NCBI RefSeq assembly: GCF_902499125.1 | Contig: NZ_CABVPX010000007.1 | Span: forward strand, 186,001 to 250,000 | DNA: 64,000 nucleotides | DNA from: Burkholderia arboris | GTDB taxonomy: Bacteria > Pseudomonadota > Gammaproteobacteria > Burkholderiales > Burkholderiaceae | Direction: 5' to 3' | In this document: in pieces, positions 17,642 to 26,960 of the stretch | Position numbering within the stretch: the stretch's first letter is position 1 | Layout of the letters: each line of letters begins with the position of its first letter | The notes under the pieces: model-generated | Database searches by the model: none | Told to the model about the DNA's origin: nothing | Seen by the model: only the letters and a program-made list of their open reading frames with translations | Position numbers and translations under genes: made by a program

Positions 17642-17665
17642 GGCCGCCGGCAACGCGCGGCGGCC
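17642..17665 (+). repeat. 8-bp perfect inverted repeat between cpaB and secretin genes
   Basis: GGCCGCCG and CGGCGGCC with an 8-base loop lie 30 bp after the cpaB stop. Only two T residues follow, so it may be an mRNA processing or partial termination point within the operon. Confidence 0.45.
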
Positions 17666-17715
17666 TTGGAAGTCGATAACCGGCACGGCGCCGGTCTCTC
17701 GGGGGATCAGACGAA

Positions 17716-19641
17716 ATGAAGATCAAACCGCAACGCACAGGTACGAGCCCACTGCGGACACGCGTCGCACGGGGCACGATGATGGCCGCGATCCTCTGTT
17801 CGGGATGGCTGACCGTTTATGGCGCACTCGCGCAGGAAGGCGTCGAGTCGGCCGTGCTGACGAAGGGCGGCGCCAGCGCGCCGGCCGCCGTCGGCAAGGG
17901 GCCGATGCAGATGACGATCAGCATGGCGCCGGTGCCGGCCGCCGCGCCCGCCGCCTCGGCGGGGCCGCTGCGCGGGCCGAACTGCGTCGGCGCCGTGCGC
18001 GAGTCGACCAGCGTCAGCGTGCCGCTCGGCAAGTCGCTGCTGGTGCCGATGCCGGAGCCGGTCCGCAATCGGACGATCGGCAACCCGGCCGTCGCGCAGG
18101 CCACGATGGTGTCGCCGCAGACGCTGTACATCCTCGGGCTCGCGGTCGGCACGACCAACATGATCGTGCAGGGCAAGAGCGGCGCCTGCCGCGTGATCGA
18201 CGTCGCGGTCGGCGCGGATGCCGGCGGCCTGCAGGCATCGCTGCTGCAGCTGATGCCGAACGAGCGCGACATCCACGTATCGACCGCGGCCGGCACGATC
18301 GTGCTGGCGGGTACCGTGTCGAGCTCGCAGGCTGCGCAGCAGGCCGTGCAGATCGCCCATGCGTACGGTGACAGCGCCAGCGACCCGGCAGCGGGCGGCA
18401 AGGGCGGCGGCGGTGTGCTGAACATGCTGAACGTCACGTCGCCGCAGCAGGTGATGCTCGAGGTGAAGGTGGCCGAGGTGTCGAAGACGCTGATCAACCA
18501 GATGGGCAGCGCGTTCAACATCCAGGGCGGGTTCGGTTCGTGGAGCGGCGCGCTGGTCAGCAACCTGCTCGCGGGCGTGGCAAGCGGCGCCGTCTTCAAC
18601 AAGGCGAACAACAAGCCGTTCAGCATCGCGGCCGACGCGCAGAACACCGACAACCTCGTCAAGATCCTCGCGGAGCCGAACCTCGTGACGATCAGCGGCC
18701 AGGAAGCGACGTTCCTCGCCGGCGGCAAGATCTTCATCCCGATCCCGCAGAGCAGCGGCAACGGCACGTCGTCGATCACGCTGCAGGAAGAGGAGTTCGG
18801 CGTCGCGCTGAAGTTCACGCCGACGGTGCTCGCCAACGGCCGGATCAGCCTGAAGGTCGCGCCGGAGGTGTCGGAGCTGTCGCAGACGGGCGTCACGCTG
18901 AGCGCGACCAACATCGGCGGCACGTCGATCCTGCCGCTGATCACGACGCGGCGCGCCTCGACGACGGTCCAGATGAGCGACGGCGAATCGTTCGCGATCG
19001 GCGGGCTGATCAAGGACAACGCGACCGGCGCGCTGAAGGCGATCCCGGGTGTCGGCGAAGTGCCCGTGCTCGGCGCGCTGTTCCGCAGCACGTCGTTCCA
19101 GCAGGACCGCACCGAGCTGATCTTCCTGATCACGCCGCACCTGGTGAAGCCGCTGTCGACCGCCGATGTCGCGCTGCCGACCGACAGCTTCTCGAAGCCG
19201 AACGAAGCCGACGTGTATGCAACGGGCAACATGGAAGGCCGCGGCGGGGTTCGCAAGGCAGGCGCACAGCCCGCGAACGGCGCAGCAGCTGCACCGCAGG
19301 CTCCGGCCGAGGCTCCGGCACCCGCGCCGGCTCCGCAATCGGAAGCGCCCGCCGGTCCCGCCGCCGCGCTGCCCGCGCCGCGCGCCCCGCAAGGTGCCGA
19401 CGCGCAGTCGCCGGTGCTGGCCGAGCCGCACAAGGTGCCCACGCCGGTGGTCGCCACCGTGCCGCAGCCCGACACGTCGAACGCGGCGCGCATCGCGAAC
19501 ATCGAAGCCACCGCCGCGCGCCTCGCGGCAGCCGGCCCCGATACGCCGGCCAAGCCGGCGGCGCGGCCGAAGCACCGGGTGCCGGCAGCGCAGGCGCAGG
19601 TCGCGCGTGCGGGCGCCGAACCCCAGTCCACCGATCGTTGA
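17716..19641 (+). CDS. cpaC: CpaC/RcpA outer-membrane secretin of the Flp pilus
   Basis: This 641-residue protein has a signal peptide (to about residue 40). An N-terminal domain with ESTSVSVPLGKSLLVPMPEPV follows, with VSPQTLYILGLAVGTTNMIV from the pilus-secretin N domain, a BON-like segment, and the secretin C domain (MLEVKVAEVSKTLINQMGSAF, VKILAEPNLVTISGQEATFLAGG, FTPTVLANGRISLKVAPEVSEL, VPVLGALFRSTSFQQDRTELIFLITPHLV). The last ~130 residues are Ala/Pro-rich and look disordered, longer than in most CpaC proteins; they may contact peptidoglycan or partner proteins. It forms the outer-membrane pore for the pilus. GGGGGATCAGACGAA precedes the start. Confidence 0.93.
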   Translation: MKIKPQRTGTSPLRTRVARGTMMAAILCSGWLTVYGALAQEGVESAVLTKGGASAPAAVGKGPMQMTISMAPVPAAAPAASAGPLRGPNCVGAVRESTSVSVPLGKSLLVPMPEPVRNRTIGNPAVAQATMVSPQTLYILGLAVGTTNMIVQGKSGACRVIDVAVGADAGGLQASLLQLMPNERDIHVSTAAGTIVLAGTVSSSQAAQQAVQIAHAYGDSASDPAAGGKGGGGVLNMLNVTSPQQVMLEVKVAEVSKTLINQMGSAFNIQGGFGSWSGALVSNLLAGVASGAVFNKANNKPFSIAADAQNTDNLVKILAEPNLVTISGQEATFLAGGKIFIPIPQSSGNGTSSITLQEEEFGVALKFTPTVLANGRISLKVAPEVSELSQTGVTLSATNIGGTSILPLITTRRASTTVQMSDGESFAIGGLIKDNATGALKAIPGVGEVPVLGALFRSTSFQQDRTELIFLITPHLVKPLSTADVALPTDSFSKPNEADVYATGNMEGRGGVRKAGAQPANGAAAAPQAPAEAPAPAPAPQSEAPAGPAAALPAPRAPQGADAQSPVLAEPHKVPTPVVATVPQPDTSNAARIANIEATAARLAAAGPDTPAKPAARPKHRVPAAQAQVARAGAEPQSTDR

Positions 19642-19661
19642 AGCCATCCAAGGGGACACTC

Positions 19662-19958
19662 ATGAAATCCGCCTACCTCGTATTCGTGCGCCGCGCGGCG
19701 CTCGCCGTCCCGCTCGCGTTCGCGCTTGCCGGCTGCATGTCGTCGACCCCGGTGTGGGACAGCCGCTTCGGCGATTCGGTCCGCACCGTGATGCAGGCCC
19801 AGATCATCGATCCGCATGCCGGCGAACACCCGGCAGCGGCATCGGGGGTCGACGGCGGCGCAGCCGCGGCCGCGCTCGACAACTACGACAAGTCGTTCAA
19901 GCAGACCGTGCCGCCCGCCAATGCATTCGTGATCGGCATCGGCAAGGCCACCCAGTAA
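19662..19958 (+). CDS. Small Tad-locus lipoprotein
   Basis: This 98-residue protein has a signal peptide ending in a lipobox (ALAGC, Cys at about residue 23), so it is a lipoprotein. The rest (VRTVMQAQIIDPHAG, Ala-rich stretch, ALDNYDKSFKQ) has no recognised enzymatic motif. It occupies the place after the secretin where other Tad loci encode CpaD or a pilotin-like lipoprotein, so assistance to secretin assembly is a fair guess. CAAGGGGACACTC precedes the start. No TadD-like TPR protein is found in the operon. Confidence 0.8.
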   Translation: MKSAYLVFVRRAALAVPLAFALAGCMSSTPVWDSRFGDSVRTVMQAQIIDPHAGEHPAAASGVDGGAAAAALDNYDKSFKQTVPPANAFVIGIGKATQ

Positions 19959-19983
19959 CGCCAGGACGCTCAGGGAGAACGCC

Positions 19984-21255
19984 ATGAACAGCGCAGCCCG
20001 CTATCCGAAAGTCATGCGTCGCAGCCTGCATCGCCAGCGCGGTGCCGTCGCGATCATCGTCGGTCTTGCACTGGCGGTGATGATCGGGTTCGTCGGTCTC
20101 GCGCTGGATCTTGGCAAGCTGTACGTCACGCGCAGCGAACTGCAGAACAGCGCCGATGCCTGCGCGCTGTCGGCTGCGCGTGACCTGACTTCGGCCATCA
20201 GCCTGTCGGTGGCCGAGGCCGACGGCATCGCCGCCGGCCATCTGAATTTCGTGTTTTTCCAGAACAGCGCGGTGCAGCTGTCGACGAACGCGAACGTCAC
20301 GTTCAGCGATTCGCTGACCAACCCGTTCCTGACCAAGACCGCGGTCACGACGCCGGCGAACATCAAGTACGTGCAATGCGCGACGAAGCTGAGCAACATC
20401 GCGCACTGGTTCATCGAGGTGCTGAACGTGCTGCCGGGCACGAAGCTCGCGAGCGCGGCGGAAGTGTCGGCGAGCGCGATCGCCACCGTCGGCGGCGGGC
20501 AGACGACCTGCGCGATCCCGGTGTTCGTGTGCCGCACGACGGGCTCGCCGTCCTACAACGTCGGCGACTGGATCACGTCGCCCTCCGGGTCGTCGTCGAC
20601 CTACGGGCCTGGCAACTTCGGCTGGGCGGCGCTCGACGGCTCGACGAACGAGACGACGCTCGCGGGCGAGCTGTCGGGCAACACCTGCAACATCACGAGC
20701 CCGCCCGACCTGAGCACCACGGGCCTGAAGTCGGCGTCGCTGCGCGCCTGGAATACGCGCTTCGGTATCTACACGAACGGCGCGAACGGCTCGAGCGGCC
20801 AGCCCGACTTTACCGGTTACGCGTATGTCGGCCCGAACTACGGGCCGCCCGGAACGGCCGGCATCAAGGGTGATGCCTATACGCAGTTCGTTACCGACCG
20901 CACGAATTTCAAGTCGTACCAGGGCGACGGCGCGCCGCCTGCGGGCAGCGGAATCGCCACCAACGGCACCGCGACGGCGAGCAACTACCAGACCTACGGC
21001 GGCGACCGGCGCGTCGCGCTCGCACCGGAGGGCGACTGCTCGACGCTGAACGGCAACAGCGGCAAGGTGCACGTCACGCAATGGGACTGCGTGCTGATGC
21101 TCGATCCGCTGCCGTTCAGCCCAGGCAAGGGCGGGGTCGTCGCGCACCTCGAGTACCTCGGCTCGTCGGTGTCCGGCAACAATCCGTGCGCGACGCACGG
21201 CTTGCCCGGCAGCGGCAGTGCGTCGGGGACCCAGGTTCCGATGCTCGTTCAATAG
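19984..21255 (+). CDS. tadG: TadG-like pilus protein
   Basis: This 423-residue protein begins with a basic stretch and RQRGAVAIIVGLALAVMIGFVGLALDLGKLYVTRSELQNSADACALSAARDL. That is the N-terminal Tad-like helix found in TadG proteins. The remaining 370 residues are Gly/Ser/Thr-rich with several Cys and look extracytoplasmic (LNVLPGTKLASAAEVSASA is a characteristic segment). It anchors in the inner membrane and is thought to act as a minor or pilus-associated component. It is followed by TadE- and TadF-type genes. Confidence 0.85.
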   Translation: MNSAARYPKVMRRSLHRQRGAVAIIVGLALAVMIGFVGLALDLGKLYVTRSELQNSADACALSAARDLTSAISLSVAEADGIAAGHLNFVFFQNSAVQLSTNANVTFSDSLTNPFLTKTAVTTPANIKYVQCATKLSNIAHWFIEVLNVLPGTKLASAAEVSASAIATVGGGQTTCAIPVFVCRTTGSPSYNVGDWITSPSGSSSTYGPGNFGWAALDGSTNETTLAGELSGNTCNITSPPDLSTTGLKSASLRAWNTRFGIYTNGANGSSGQPDFTGYAYVGPNYGPPGTAGIKGDAYTQFVTDRTNFKSYQGDGAPPAGSGIATNGTATASNYQTYGGDRRVALAPEGDCSTLNGNSGKVHVTQWDCVLMLDPLPFSPGKGGVVAHLEYLGSSVSGNNPCATHGLPGSGSASGTQVPMLVQ

Positions 21256-21268
21256 CGGAGAGACGACC

Positions 21269-21802
21269 ATGAACAAGCCTCCGTTCCGCCGTTCGCGCAC
21301 CCGCGGCGTCGCCGCCGTCGAGTTCGCGCTCGTGCTGATTCCGATGATCATGCTGTCGACCGGCGTGGCCGAGTTCGGCCGCGCGATCTACCAGTACGAG
21401 ACGCTGACCAAGTCCACGCGGGATGCGGCGCGCTACCTGTCGGTGTGGCTGCCGACCGACAGCGCCTATCCGGTGTCGCAGGCGCAGTGCCTCGTCGTCT
21501 ACGGCAGCACGACCTGCGGCTCGTCGGGCACCGAGCTGGTGCCCGGGCTCAAGACGTCGATGGTGACGATCTGCGACGCGCAGCGCACGACCGGCTGCAG
21601 CGACGGGTCCGATCCGCCGCAGTTCGCGAACCTGCCGACCTACGACTCGAACAACAACGCGGCGAGCGGCACGGCGACGGGCGCAATCAACGTCGTCGAA
21701 GTGAAGATCAAGGGCTACAAGTACCAGCCGATCCCCGCGTACCCGTGGCTGCCGTCGATCACCTTCAACAACATCGTCACCGTGATGAGGCAAGTGTCAT
21801 GA
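21269..21802 (+). CDS. tadE: TadE-like pseudopilin
   Basis: This 177-residue protein has the N-terminal pseudopilin signature RTRGVAAVEFALVLIPMIMLSTGVAEFGRAIYQYETLTKSTRDAARYLS (cleavable leader, Glu+5, amphipathic helix), then a mostly beta C-terminal half with two Cys pairs. TadE-type pseudopilins are processed by the prepilin peptidase and are needed for Flp fibre formation. Start ATG 21269 is preceded by GCGGAGAGACGACC. The stop overlaps the next start (ATGA), so the two pseudopilins are translationally coupled. Confidence 0.87.
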   Translation: MNKPPFRRSRTRGVAAVEFALVLIPMIMLSTGVAEFGRAIYQYETLTKSTRDAARYLSVWLPTDSAYPVSQAQCLVVYGSTTCGSSGTELVPGLKTSMVTICDAQRTTGCSDGSDPPQFANLPTYDSNNNAASGTATGAINVVEVKIKGYKYQPIPAYPWLPSITFNNIVTVMRQVS

Positions 21803-22242
21803 ACGCTCGCCATGCCCCCCCGTCACGCCGGCGCGCCCAACGCGGCGCGACGATCGTCGAGTTCGCGCTGATCGCGTCGGTGCTGATCATGCTGCTGATC
21901 GGCATCTTCGAATTCGGCCGCGTGCTGTTCTACTGGAACACCGCGAGCGAAGCCGTGCGTCTCGGCGCGCGCACGGCCGTGGTCTGCGACGTGAATGCCG
22001 CCGGCGTCGCGAAGCGCGTGACGGCGCTGCTGCCGCTGCTGTCGAACGCGAACGTGTCGGTGAACTACTCGCCGGCGAACTGCGACGTGAATTCGTGCGC
22101 GTTCGTGACCGTCAGCGTCACGAACGTCACCGTCAAGACGATGATCCCGTTCGTGAACGTCACGGTCACCATGCCGCCGTTCACGACGACACTGCCGCGC
22201 GAAAGCCTGACTTCCGCGACCGGCGGCACCGCTTGCAACTAA
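21799..22242 (+). CDS. tadF: TadF/TadE-like pseudopilin
   Basis: This 147-residue protein has RRAQRGATIVEFALIASVLIMLLIGIFEFGRVLFYWNTASEAVRLGART, which is the same prepilin-like signature as the preceding gene. A short C-terminal region holds three Cys. It overlaps tadE by four bases. It is likely a second pseudopilin that pairs with TadE. A gap of 22 bp leads to cpaE. Confidence 0.85.
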   Translation: MNARHAPPSRRRAQRGATIVEFALIASVLIMLLIGIFEFGRVLFYWNTASEAVRLGARTAVVCDVNAAGVAKRVTALLPLLSNANVSVNYSPANCDVNSCAFVTVSVTNVTVKTMIPFVNVTVTMPPFTTTLPRESLTSATGGTACN

Positions 22243-22264
22243 TCGAACAGACGAGGCACACGAC

Positions 22265-23473
22265 ATGATCAACCTCCTCGTAGCTTCCGACGATACCGCG
22301 CGTCTCACGCAGATCGCGCGCCTCGTGGCCGACTGCGGACGCTATCGCGCGACCCGCGCGACCGGCCGCCCGTCGCAGATCGAGCATCGCACCGACGGGC
22401 TCGACGCGTTCGATGTCCTGCTGGTCGACGGCACGTCGCTCGAGCCGTCCGAGCTGTCGGCGATCGAGCGCATCTGCCGCGCCCACGCGAACCTGACCTG
22501 CATTCTCGTGACGGCGGATGCGTCGCCGCACGTGCTGCTCGACGCGATGCGCGCAGGCGCCCGCGACGTGCTGCAGTGGCCGCTCGAGCCGCAGGCGCTC
22601 GCCAACGCGCTCGAACGGGCGGCGGCGCAAAGCACGCGGCGCGACACCGACGATACGCGGATCGTGTCGTTCATGTCGTGCAAGGGCGGGGCCGGCACGA
22701 GCTTCGCGGCCAGCAACATCGCGTTCGAGATCGCCGAAGGGTTCAAGCGCCGCGTGCTGCTGATCGACCTGAACCAGCAGTTCGCCGATGCGGCGTTCCT
22801 CGTCAGCGACGAAACCCCGCCGTCGACGCTGCCGCAGCTTTGCGCGCAGATCGAGCGGCTCGACAGCGCGTTTCTCGACGCGAGCGTCGCGCACGTGACG
22901 GAAAACTTTCACGTGCTCGCGGGCGCCGGCGACCCGGTCAAGGCCGCCGAGATGCGCGAGGACGCGCTCGAATGGATCCTCGGCGTCGCCGCGCCGCGCT
23001 ATGACTTCGTGATCTTCGACGTCGGCGTCGGCATCAATCCGCTGTCGATGGTCGCGCTGGATCGCAGCGACCAGATCCAGATCGTGCTGCAGCCCGCGAT
23101 GCCGCACGTGCGCGCCGGCCGCCGGCTGCTGGAGATCCTCGTGTCGCTCGGTTACTCGACCGACCAGTTGCGGCTGATCGTAAACCGCGCGACGCGCGCG
23201 AGCGACCGGACCCGCACCGCGCTCGAGGAAGTGCTCGGCCTGCAGGCGGCCTGCACGATTCCCGACGATGCCGATACCGTGCTCGAAGCGATCAACCAGG
23301 GCCATCCGGTATCGCGGCTCGCGCGCGGCACGGCGGTCGCGCGTGCGTTGCAGGGGTGTGCGAAACAACTCGTCGACGGGGAAGTGCGCGCCGGGCACAG
23401 CGCGGCGAACAGCGAACCGTTGATGTCCAGGCTCTTCGGCCGCAAGGCCACGCCGAAGCTCAAGTCCATGTAA
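22265..23473 (+). CDS. cpaE: CpaE/TadZ ParA-like localisation ATPase
   Basis: This 402-residue protein begins with an atypical receiver-like domain (FDVLLVDGTSL, ILVTADASPHVLLDAMRAGARDVLQWP; residues 1-120). A ParA/MinD ATPase domain follows with a deviant Walker A (FMSCKGGAGTSFAASNIAFE, about residue 140) and RVLLIDLNQQFADAAFL, YDFVIFDVGVGINPLS. TadZ/CpaE proteins place the pilus machine at the pole. The order cpaE-cpaF-tadB-tadC that follows is standard. Confidence 0.92.
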   Translation: MINLLVASDDTARLTQIARLVADCGRYRATRATGRPSQIEHRTDGLDAFDVLLVDGTSLEPSELSAIERICRAHANLTCILVTADASPHVLLDAMRAGARDVLQWPLEPQALANALERAAAQSTRRDTDDTRIVSFMSCKGGAGTSFAASNIAFEIAEGFKRRVLLIDLNQQFADAAFLVSDETPPSTLPQLCAQIERLDSAFLDASVAHVTENFHVLAGAGDPVKAAEMREDALEWILGVAAPRYDFVIFDVGVGINPLSMVALDRSDQIQIVLQPAMPHVRAGRRLLEILVSLGYSTDQLRLIVNRATRASDRTRTALEEVLGLQAACTIPDDADTVLEAINQGHPVSRLARGTAVARALQGCAKQLVDGEVRAGHSAANSEPLMSRLFGRKATPKLKSM

Positions 23474-23491
23474 ATTTTTCGGGGAACCATC

Positions 23492-24859
23492 ATGTCATTG
23501 CGCGAACAGATGTCCTTGCACCGGGCCCAGCCGCTGGTGGCGGGTGGTGAACCGGCCGGTCCGGCACATTCGTCGGTGCGCGACGCATACCAGAAGCTGC
23601 GCCGCGAAATCCACCTGGCGGTACTCGAACGCGTCGAGCTCGAGCGCCTGTCGCGGCTGCCGCAGGATACGGTCCGCATGGAAATCGGCGCGCTGATCGC
23701 GCGCATCCTCGACGACGGGCGGCTGCCGGCGAACGACATCGAGCGCCGGCAGCTCGCGGTCGACGTGTACGACGAGATGTTCGGCTTCGGCCCGCTCGAA
23801 GCGCTGCTGCGCGACCCCGGCATTTCCGACATCCTCGTGAATACGTACCGGCAGGTCTACGTCGAACGTTGCGGCCAGCTCGAACTGACCGACGTGACGT
23901 TCTACGACGACGCGCACCTGATGAAGGTGATCGAGAAGATCGTGTCGCGCGTCGGGCGCCGCATCGACGAATCGAGCCCGATGGTCGACGCGCGGCTGCC
24001 GGACGGCTCGCGCGTGAACGCGATCATCCCGCCGTCCGCGATCGACGGGCCGCTGATGTCGATCCGGCGTTTCGCGGTCAACCCGCTGAAGATGGACGAC
24101 CTCGTGCGCTACCACAGCCTGACGCCGCCGATGGCCGAGCTGCTCGACGCGCTGTCGCGCGCGAAGGTGAACGTGCTGGTGTCGGGCGGCACCGGCAGCG
24201 GCAAGACGACGCTGCTCAACATCCTGTCCGGCTACATTCCGCGCAACGAGCGGATCGTGACGATCGAGGATGCGGCCGAACTGCAGCTGCAGCAGCCGCA
24301 CGTGCTGCGCCTCGAAACGCGCCCGCCGAACATCGAGGGCAAGGGCGAGATCACGCAGCGCACGCTGGTGCGCAATGCGCTGCGGATGCGCCCGGACCGG
24401 ATCATCCTCGGCGAAGTGCGCGGCGCCGAAGCGCTCGACATGCTCAACGCGATGAACACCGGCCACGAAGGCTCGCTCGCGACGATCCACGCGAACACGC
24501 CGCGCGACGCGCTGACGCGGCTCGAGAACATGATCAGCGTCTCCGGCCTGACGCTGCCGCCGAAGACGATGCGCCAGCAGATCGCGTCGGCGATCTCGGT
24601 GGTCGTGCAGGCGGCGCGGCTGACGGACGGCAAGCGCAAGATCGTCAGCATCCAGGAACTGACCGGGATGGAAGGCGACATCATCAACATGCAGGAGATC
24701 TTCACGTTCAAGCGTACGGGCGTGGATCGTGACGGATCGGTCCGCGGCCACTTCTGCGCGACCGGCGTGCGGCCGAAGTTCGTCGAACGGCTGCAGGCGT
24801 TCGGCATCAACCTGCCGGATTCGCTCTACGACCCGTCGCAGCGCTACGAGACGAACTGA
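23492..24859 (+). CDS. cpaF: CpaF/TadA pilus assembly ATPase
   Basis: This 455-residue hexameric secretion ATPase has the N-terminal region [21 protein letters not shown], Walker [19 protein letters not shown] (about residue 230), Asp box [20 protein letters not shown], Walker [30 protein letters not shown] and a His box [12 protein letters not shown]. It powers Flp pilus polymerisation from the cytoplasm and works with TadB and TadC. All catalytic motifs are intact. CGGGGAACCATC precedes the start. Confidence 0.95.
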   Translation: MSLREQMSLHRAQPLVAGGEPAGPAHSSVRDAYQKLRREIHLAVLERVELERLSRLPQDTVRMEIGALIARILDDGRLPANDIERRQLAVDVYDEMFGFGPLEALLRDPGISDILVNTYRQVYVERCGQLELTDVTFYDDAHLMKVIEKIVSRVGRRIDESSPMVDARLPDGSRVNAIIPPSAIDGPLMSIRRFAVNPLKMDDLVRYHSLTPPMAELLDALSRAKVNVLVSGGTGSGKTTLLNILSGYIPRNERIVTIEDAAELQLQQPHVLRLETRPPNIEGKGEITQRTLVRNALRMRPDRIILGEVRGAEALDMLNAMNTGHEGSLATIHANTPRDALTRLENMISVSGLTLPPKTMRQQIASAISVVVQAARLTDGKRKIVSIQELTGMEGDIINMQEIFTFKRTGVDRDGSVRGHFCATGVRPKFVERLQAFGINLPDSLYDPSQRYETN

Positions 24860-24891
24860 CGGCCCGTCGCCGCCAGCTCCGGGGAGGCTTC

Positions 24892-25869
24892 ATGAACACG
24901 ATCTTTTACGGCTTTGTGATTCTCACCTTCGTCGCGGTGGTGCTCGCGATCGAAGGCGCCTATCAATGGTGGAACGCGCGGCACGGCAGCGCCGCGCGCC
25001 GGATCGAATCGCGCATTCGCGCGATGTCGGCCGGCGGCAACGTACAGCAGGAGCGGCTGTCGATCCTGAAGAAGCGGATGCTGGACGAATCGAAGCCGTT
25101 CGACCGGCTGCTGCTGAGCGTGCCGCGCGTGCAGGCGCTCGATCTCGTGCTTCAGCAGTCGGGCCTCGACTGGACGCTGCCGAAGCTGATCACGCTCAGC
25201 GCGCTGTTCGCGGCTTTCGCGTGGCTGGGGATGAGCGTCGCGAGGTTGCCGCAATTCGCCGGGCTGCCGGTCGCGCTGTTCGCCGGATGCCTGCCGATGA
25301 TGCACGTGATGCGCCGCCGCGCGCGCCGGATGCGCAAGCTCGAACGGCAGTTGCCGGACATCTGCGACATGATCGCGCGCGCGCTGCGTTCCGGTCATTC
25401 GTTCACGAGCACGCTCGGGATGGTCGGCGACGAGTTTCCCGATCCGATGGGCGGCGAATTCCGCGTCACGTTCGACGAGGTCAACTACGGCGTGTCGTTG
25501 CACGATGCGCTGATGAACCTCACGACGCGCGTGCCGGTGCAGGACCTGCGCTACTTCGTGATCGCGGTGCTGATCCAGCGCGAGACGGGCGGCAACCTGG
25601 CCGAGCTGCTCGACAGCATCGCCGCGCTGATCCGCGAGCGCTTCAAGCTGTTCGACAAGGTGCGCGTGCTGTCGGCCGAAGGGCGGCTGTCGGCATGGAT
25701 TCTCGGGCTGCTGCCGTTCGGTACCGCCGCGGTCATGGCGCTGCTGAACCGCGAATTCCTGTCCGTGCTCTGGGAGGATCCGGCCGGGATCAGGATGGTC
25801 GGCACGATGCTCGTGTCGATGCTGTTCGGTCTGTTCTGGATCCGTCGTATTGTCCGCATTCGCGTCTGA
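24892..25869 (+). CDS. tadB: TadB inner-membrane platform protein
   Basis: This 325-residue type II secretion system F-domain protein has membrane helices at the N-terminus (FVILTFVAVVLAI), in the middle around 105-125, and at the C-terminus. The F domain includes LERQLPDICDMIARALRSGHSFTSTLGMVGDEFPDPMGGEF and VIAVLIQRETGGNLAELLDSIAALIRER. It forms the inner-membrane platform with TadC. GGGGAGGCTTC precedes the start. Confidence 0.93.
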   Translation: MNTIFYGFVILTFVAVVLAIEGAYQWWNARHGSAARRIESRIRAMSAGGNVQQERLSILKKRMLDESKPFDRLLLSVPRVQALDLVLQQSGLDWTLPKLITLSALFAAFAWLGMSVARLPQFAGLPVALFAGCLPMMHVMRRRARRMRKLERQLPDICDMIARALRSGHSFTSTLGMVGDEFPDPMGGEFRVTFDEVNYGVSLHDALMNLTTRVPVQDLRYFVIAVLIQRETGGNLAELLDSIAALIRERFKLFDKVRVLSAEGRLSAWILGLLPFGTAAVMALLNREFLSVLWEDPAGIRMVGTMLVSMLFGLFWIRRIVRIRV

Positions 25870-25905
25870 CGCGCGTGCCGAATAACGAACCGTTGCGAGG
25901 TTGTC

Positions 25906-26886
25906 ATGCAAAACCTGAGCGTGATCCAGGCCGTGATGCTGGGCGGCTTGTTCCTCTTCGTGGCCGGCGGCGTGCTCATCGCGATGCTGCTGTTCGCGCC
26001 GCGCAGCATCCAGCGCCGGCTCCAGCAGGCCGGCGGGGCCGGGGCGGGCGGGACCGCCGTCGGGGGGACGGGCGACGGCGACGACATGGCGTCGCGCTGG
26101 GTCGCGAAGCTGGTCGAGCTGTCCACCCCGATCTCGAAGCTGTCGGTGCCGAAGGAGGGCTGGGAGAATTCGCCCCTGCGCATCCGGCTGATGAACGCCG
26201 GCTGGCGCAACCAGAGCTCGGCCGCGCTGTATTTCACGGCGAAGACGGCGCTCGCGCTCGGGTTGCCGTGCGCAGCGCTGCTGGTGCTGATCACGACGTC
26301 GCTCGGTGACGAGCGCGCGCTGCTGTCGATCATCCTCGTCGCGTTCGCCGGGGTCGGCTACTACATCCCGAACATCGTGCTGTCGCAGCGGGTCAAGGTG
26401 CGCCAGCAGAAGATCTTCGAGGATTTCCCGGATGCGCTCGACCTGCTGACGGTGTGCGTCGAAGCGGGGCTCGGGCTCGACGCGGCGCTGATGAAGGTGA
26501 GCGAGGAACTGCGCTTCAGCAGCGAGGTGGTCTCAAGCGAACTCGACCTGCTGCTGCTCGAGATGCGCTCAGGCTTCACGAAGGAGACGGCGCTGCGCAA
26601 TCTCGCGCTGCGGACCGGCGTCGAGGACATCGAGTCGTTCTGCGCGATGCTGATCCAGGCCGACCGCTTCGGCACGAGCATCAGCGAATCGCTGCGCGTG
26701 CTGTCGGACATGCTGCGCACGCGGCGCCGGATGCGTGCGGAGGAGCGGGCAGCGAAGATTGCGCTGAAGCTGCTGTTCCCGCTGATCTTCTGCATCTTTC
26801 CCGCGCTGATGATGGTGCTGCTCGGCCCGGCAATGATCCACGTGTATCGCGTGCTGCTGCCGACGTTCGTTGGCGTCGCACCGTGA
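25906..26886 (+). CDS. tadC: TadC inner-membrane platform protein
   Basis: This 326-residue F-domain protein contains FPDALDLLTVCVEAGLGLDAALMKVSEE and EDIESFCAMLIQADRFGTSISESLRVLSDMLRTRRRMRAEERAAK. A C-terminal helix pair follows (LLFPLIFCIFPALMMVLLGPAMI). The first helix is followed by a Gly-rich linker. It is the last gene of the Tad operon; a 10-bp inverted repeat lies 43 bp after the stop. Confidence 0.93.
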   Translation: MQNLSVIQAVMLGGLFLFVAGGVLIAMLLFAPRSIQRRLQQAGGAGAGGTAVGGTGDGDDMASRWVAKLVELSTPISKLSVPKEGWENSPLRIRLMNAGWRNQSSAALYFTAKTALALGLPCAALLVLITTSLGDERALLSIILVAFAGVGYYIPNIVLSQRVKVRQQKIFEDFPDALDLLTVCVEAGLGLDAALMKVSEELRFSSEVVSSELDLLLLEMRSGFTKETALRNLALRTGVEDIESFCAMLIQADRFGTSISESLRVLSDMLRTRRRMRAEERAAKIALKLLFPLIFCIFPALMMVLLGPAMIHVYRVLLPTFVGVAP

Positions 26887-26929
26887 GCGGCGAACCGGCG
26901 TCGCGCCGGGATCGCCGATGAAGGATGGG

Positions 26930-26960
26930 CGTGCCGGCCCGCCCCCCGCCGGCCGGCACG
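26930..26960 (+). terminator. Hairpin after the Tad operon
   Basis: CGTGCCGGCC and GGCCGGCACG form a perfect 10-bp stem with an 11-base loop, 43 bp past tadC. No T-run follows, so it is a weak intrinsic terminator at best or a 3'-end stabiliser. Confidence 0.5.
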
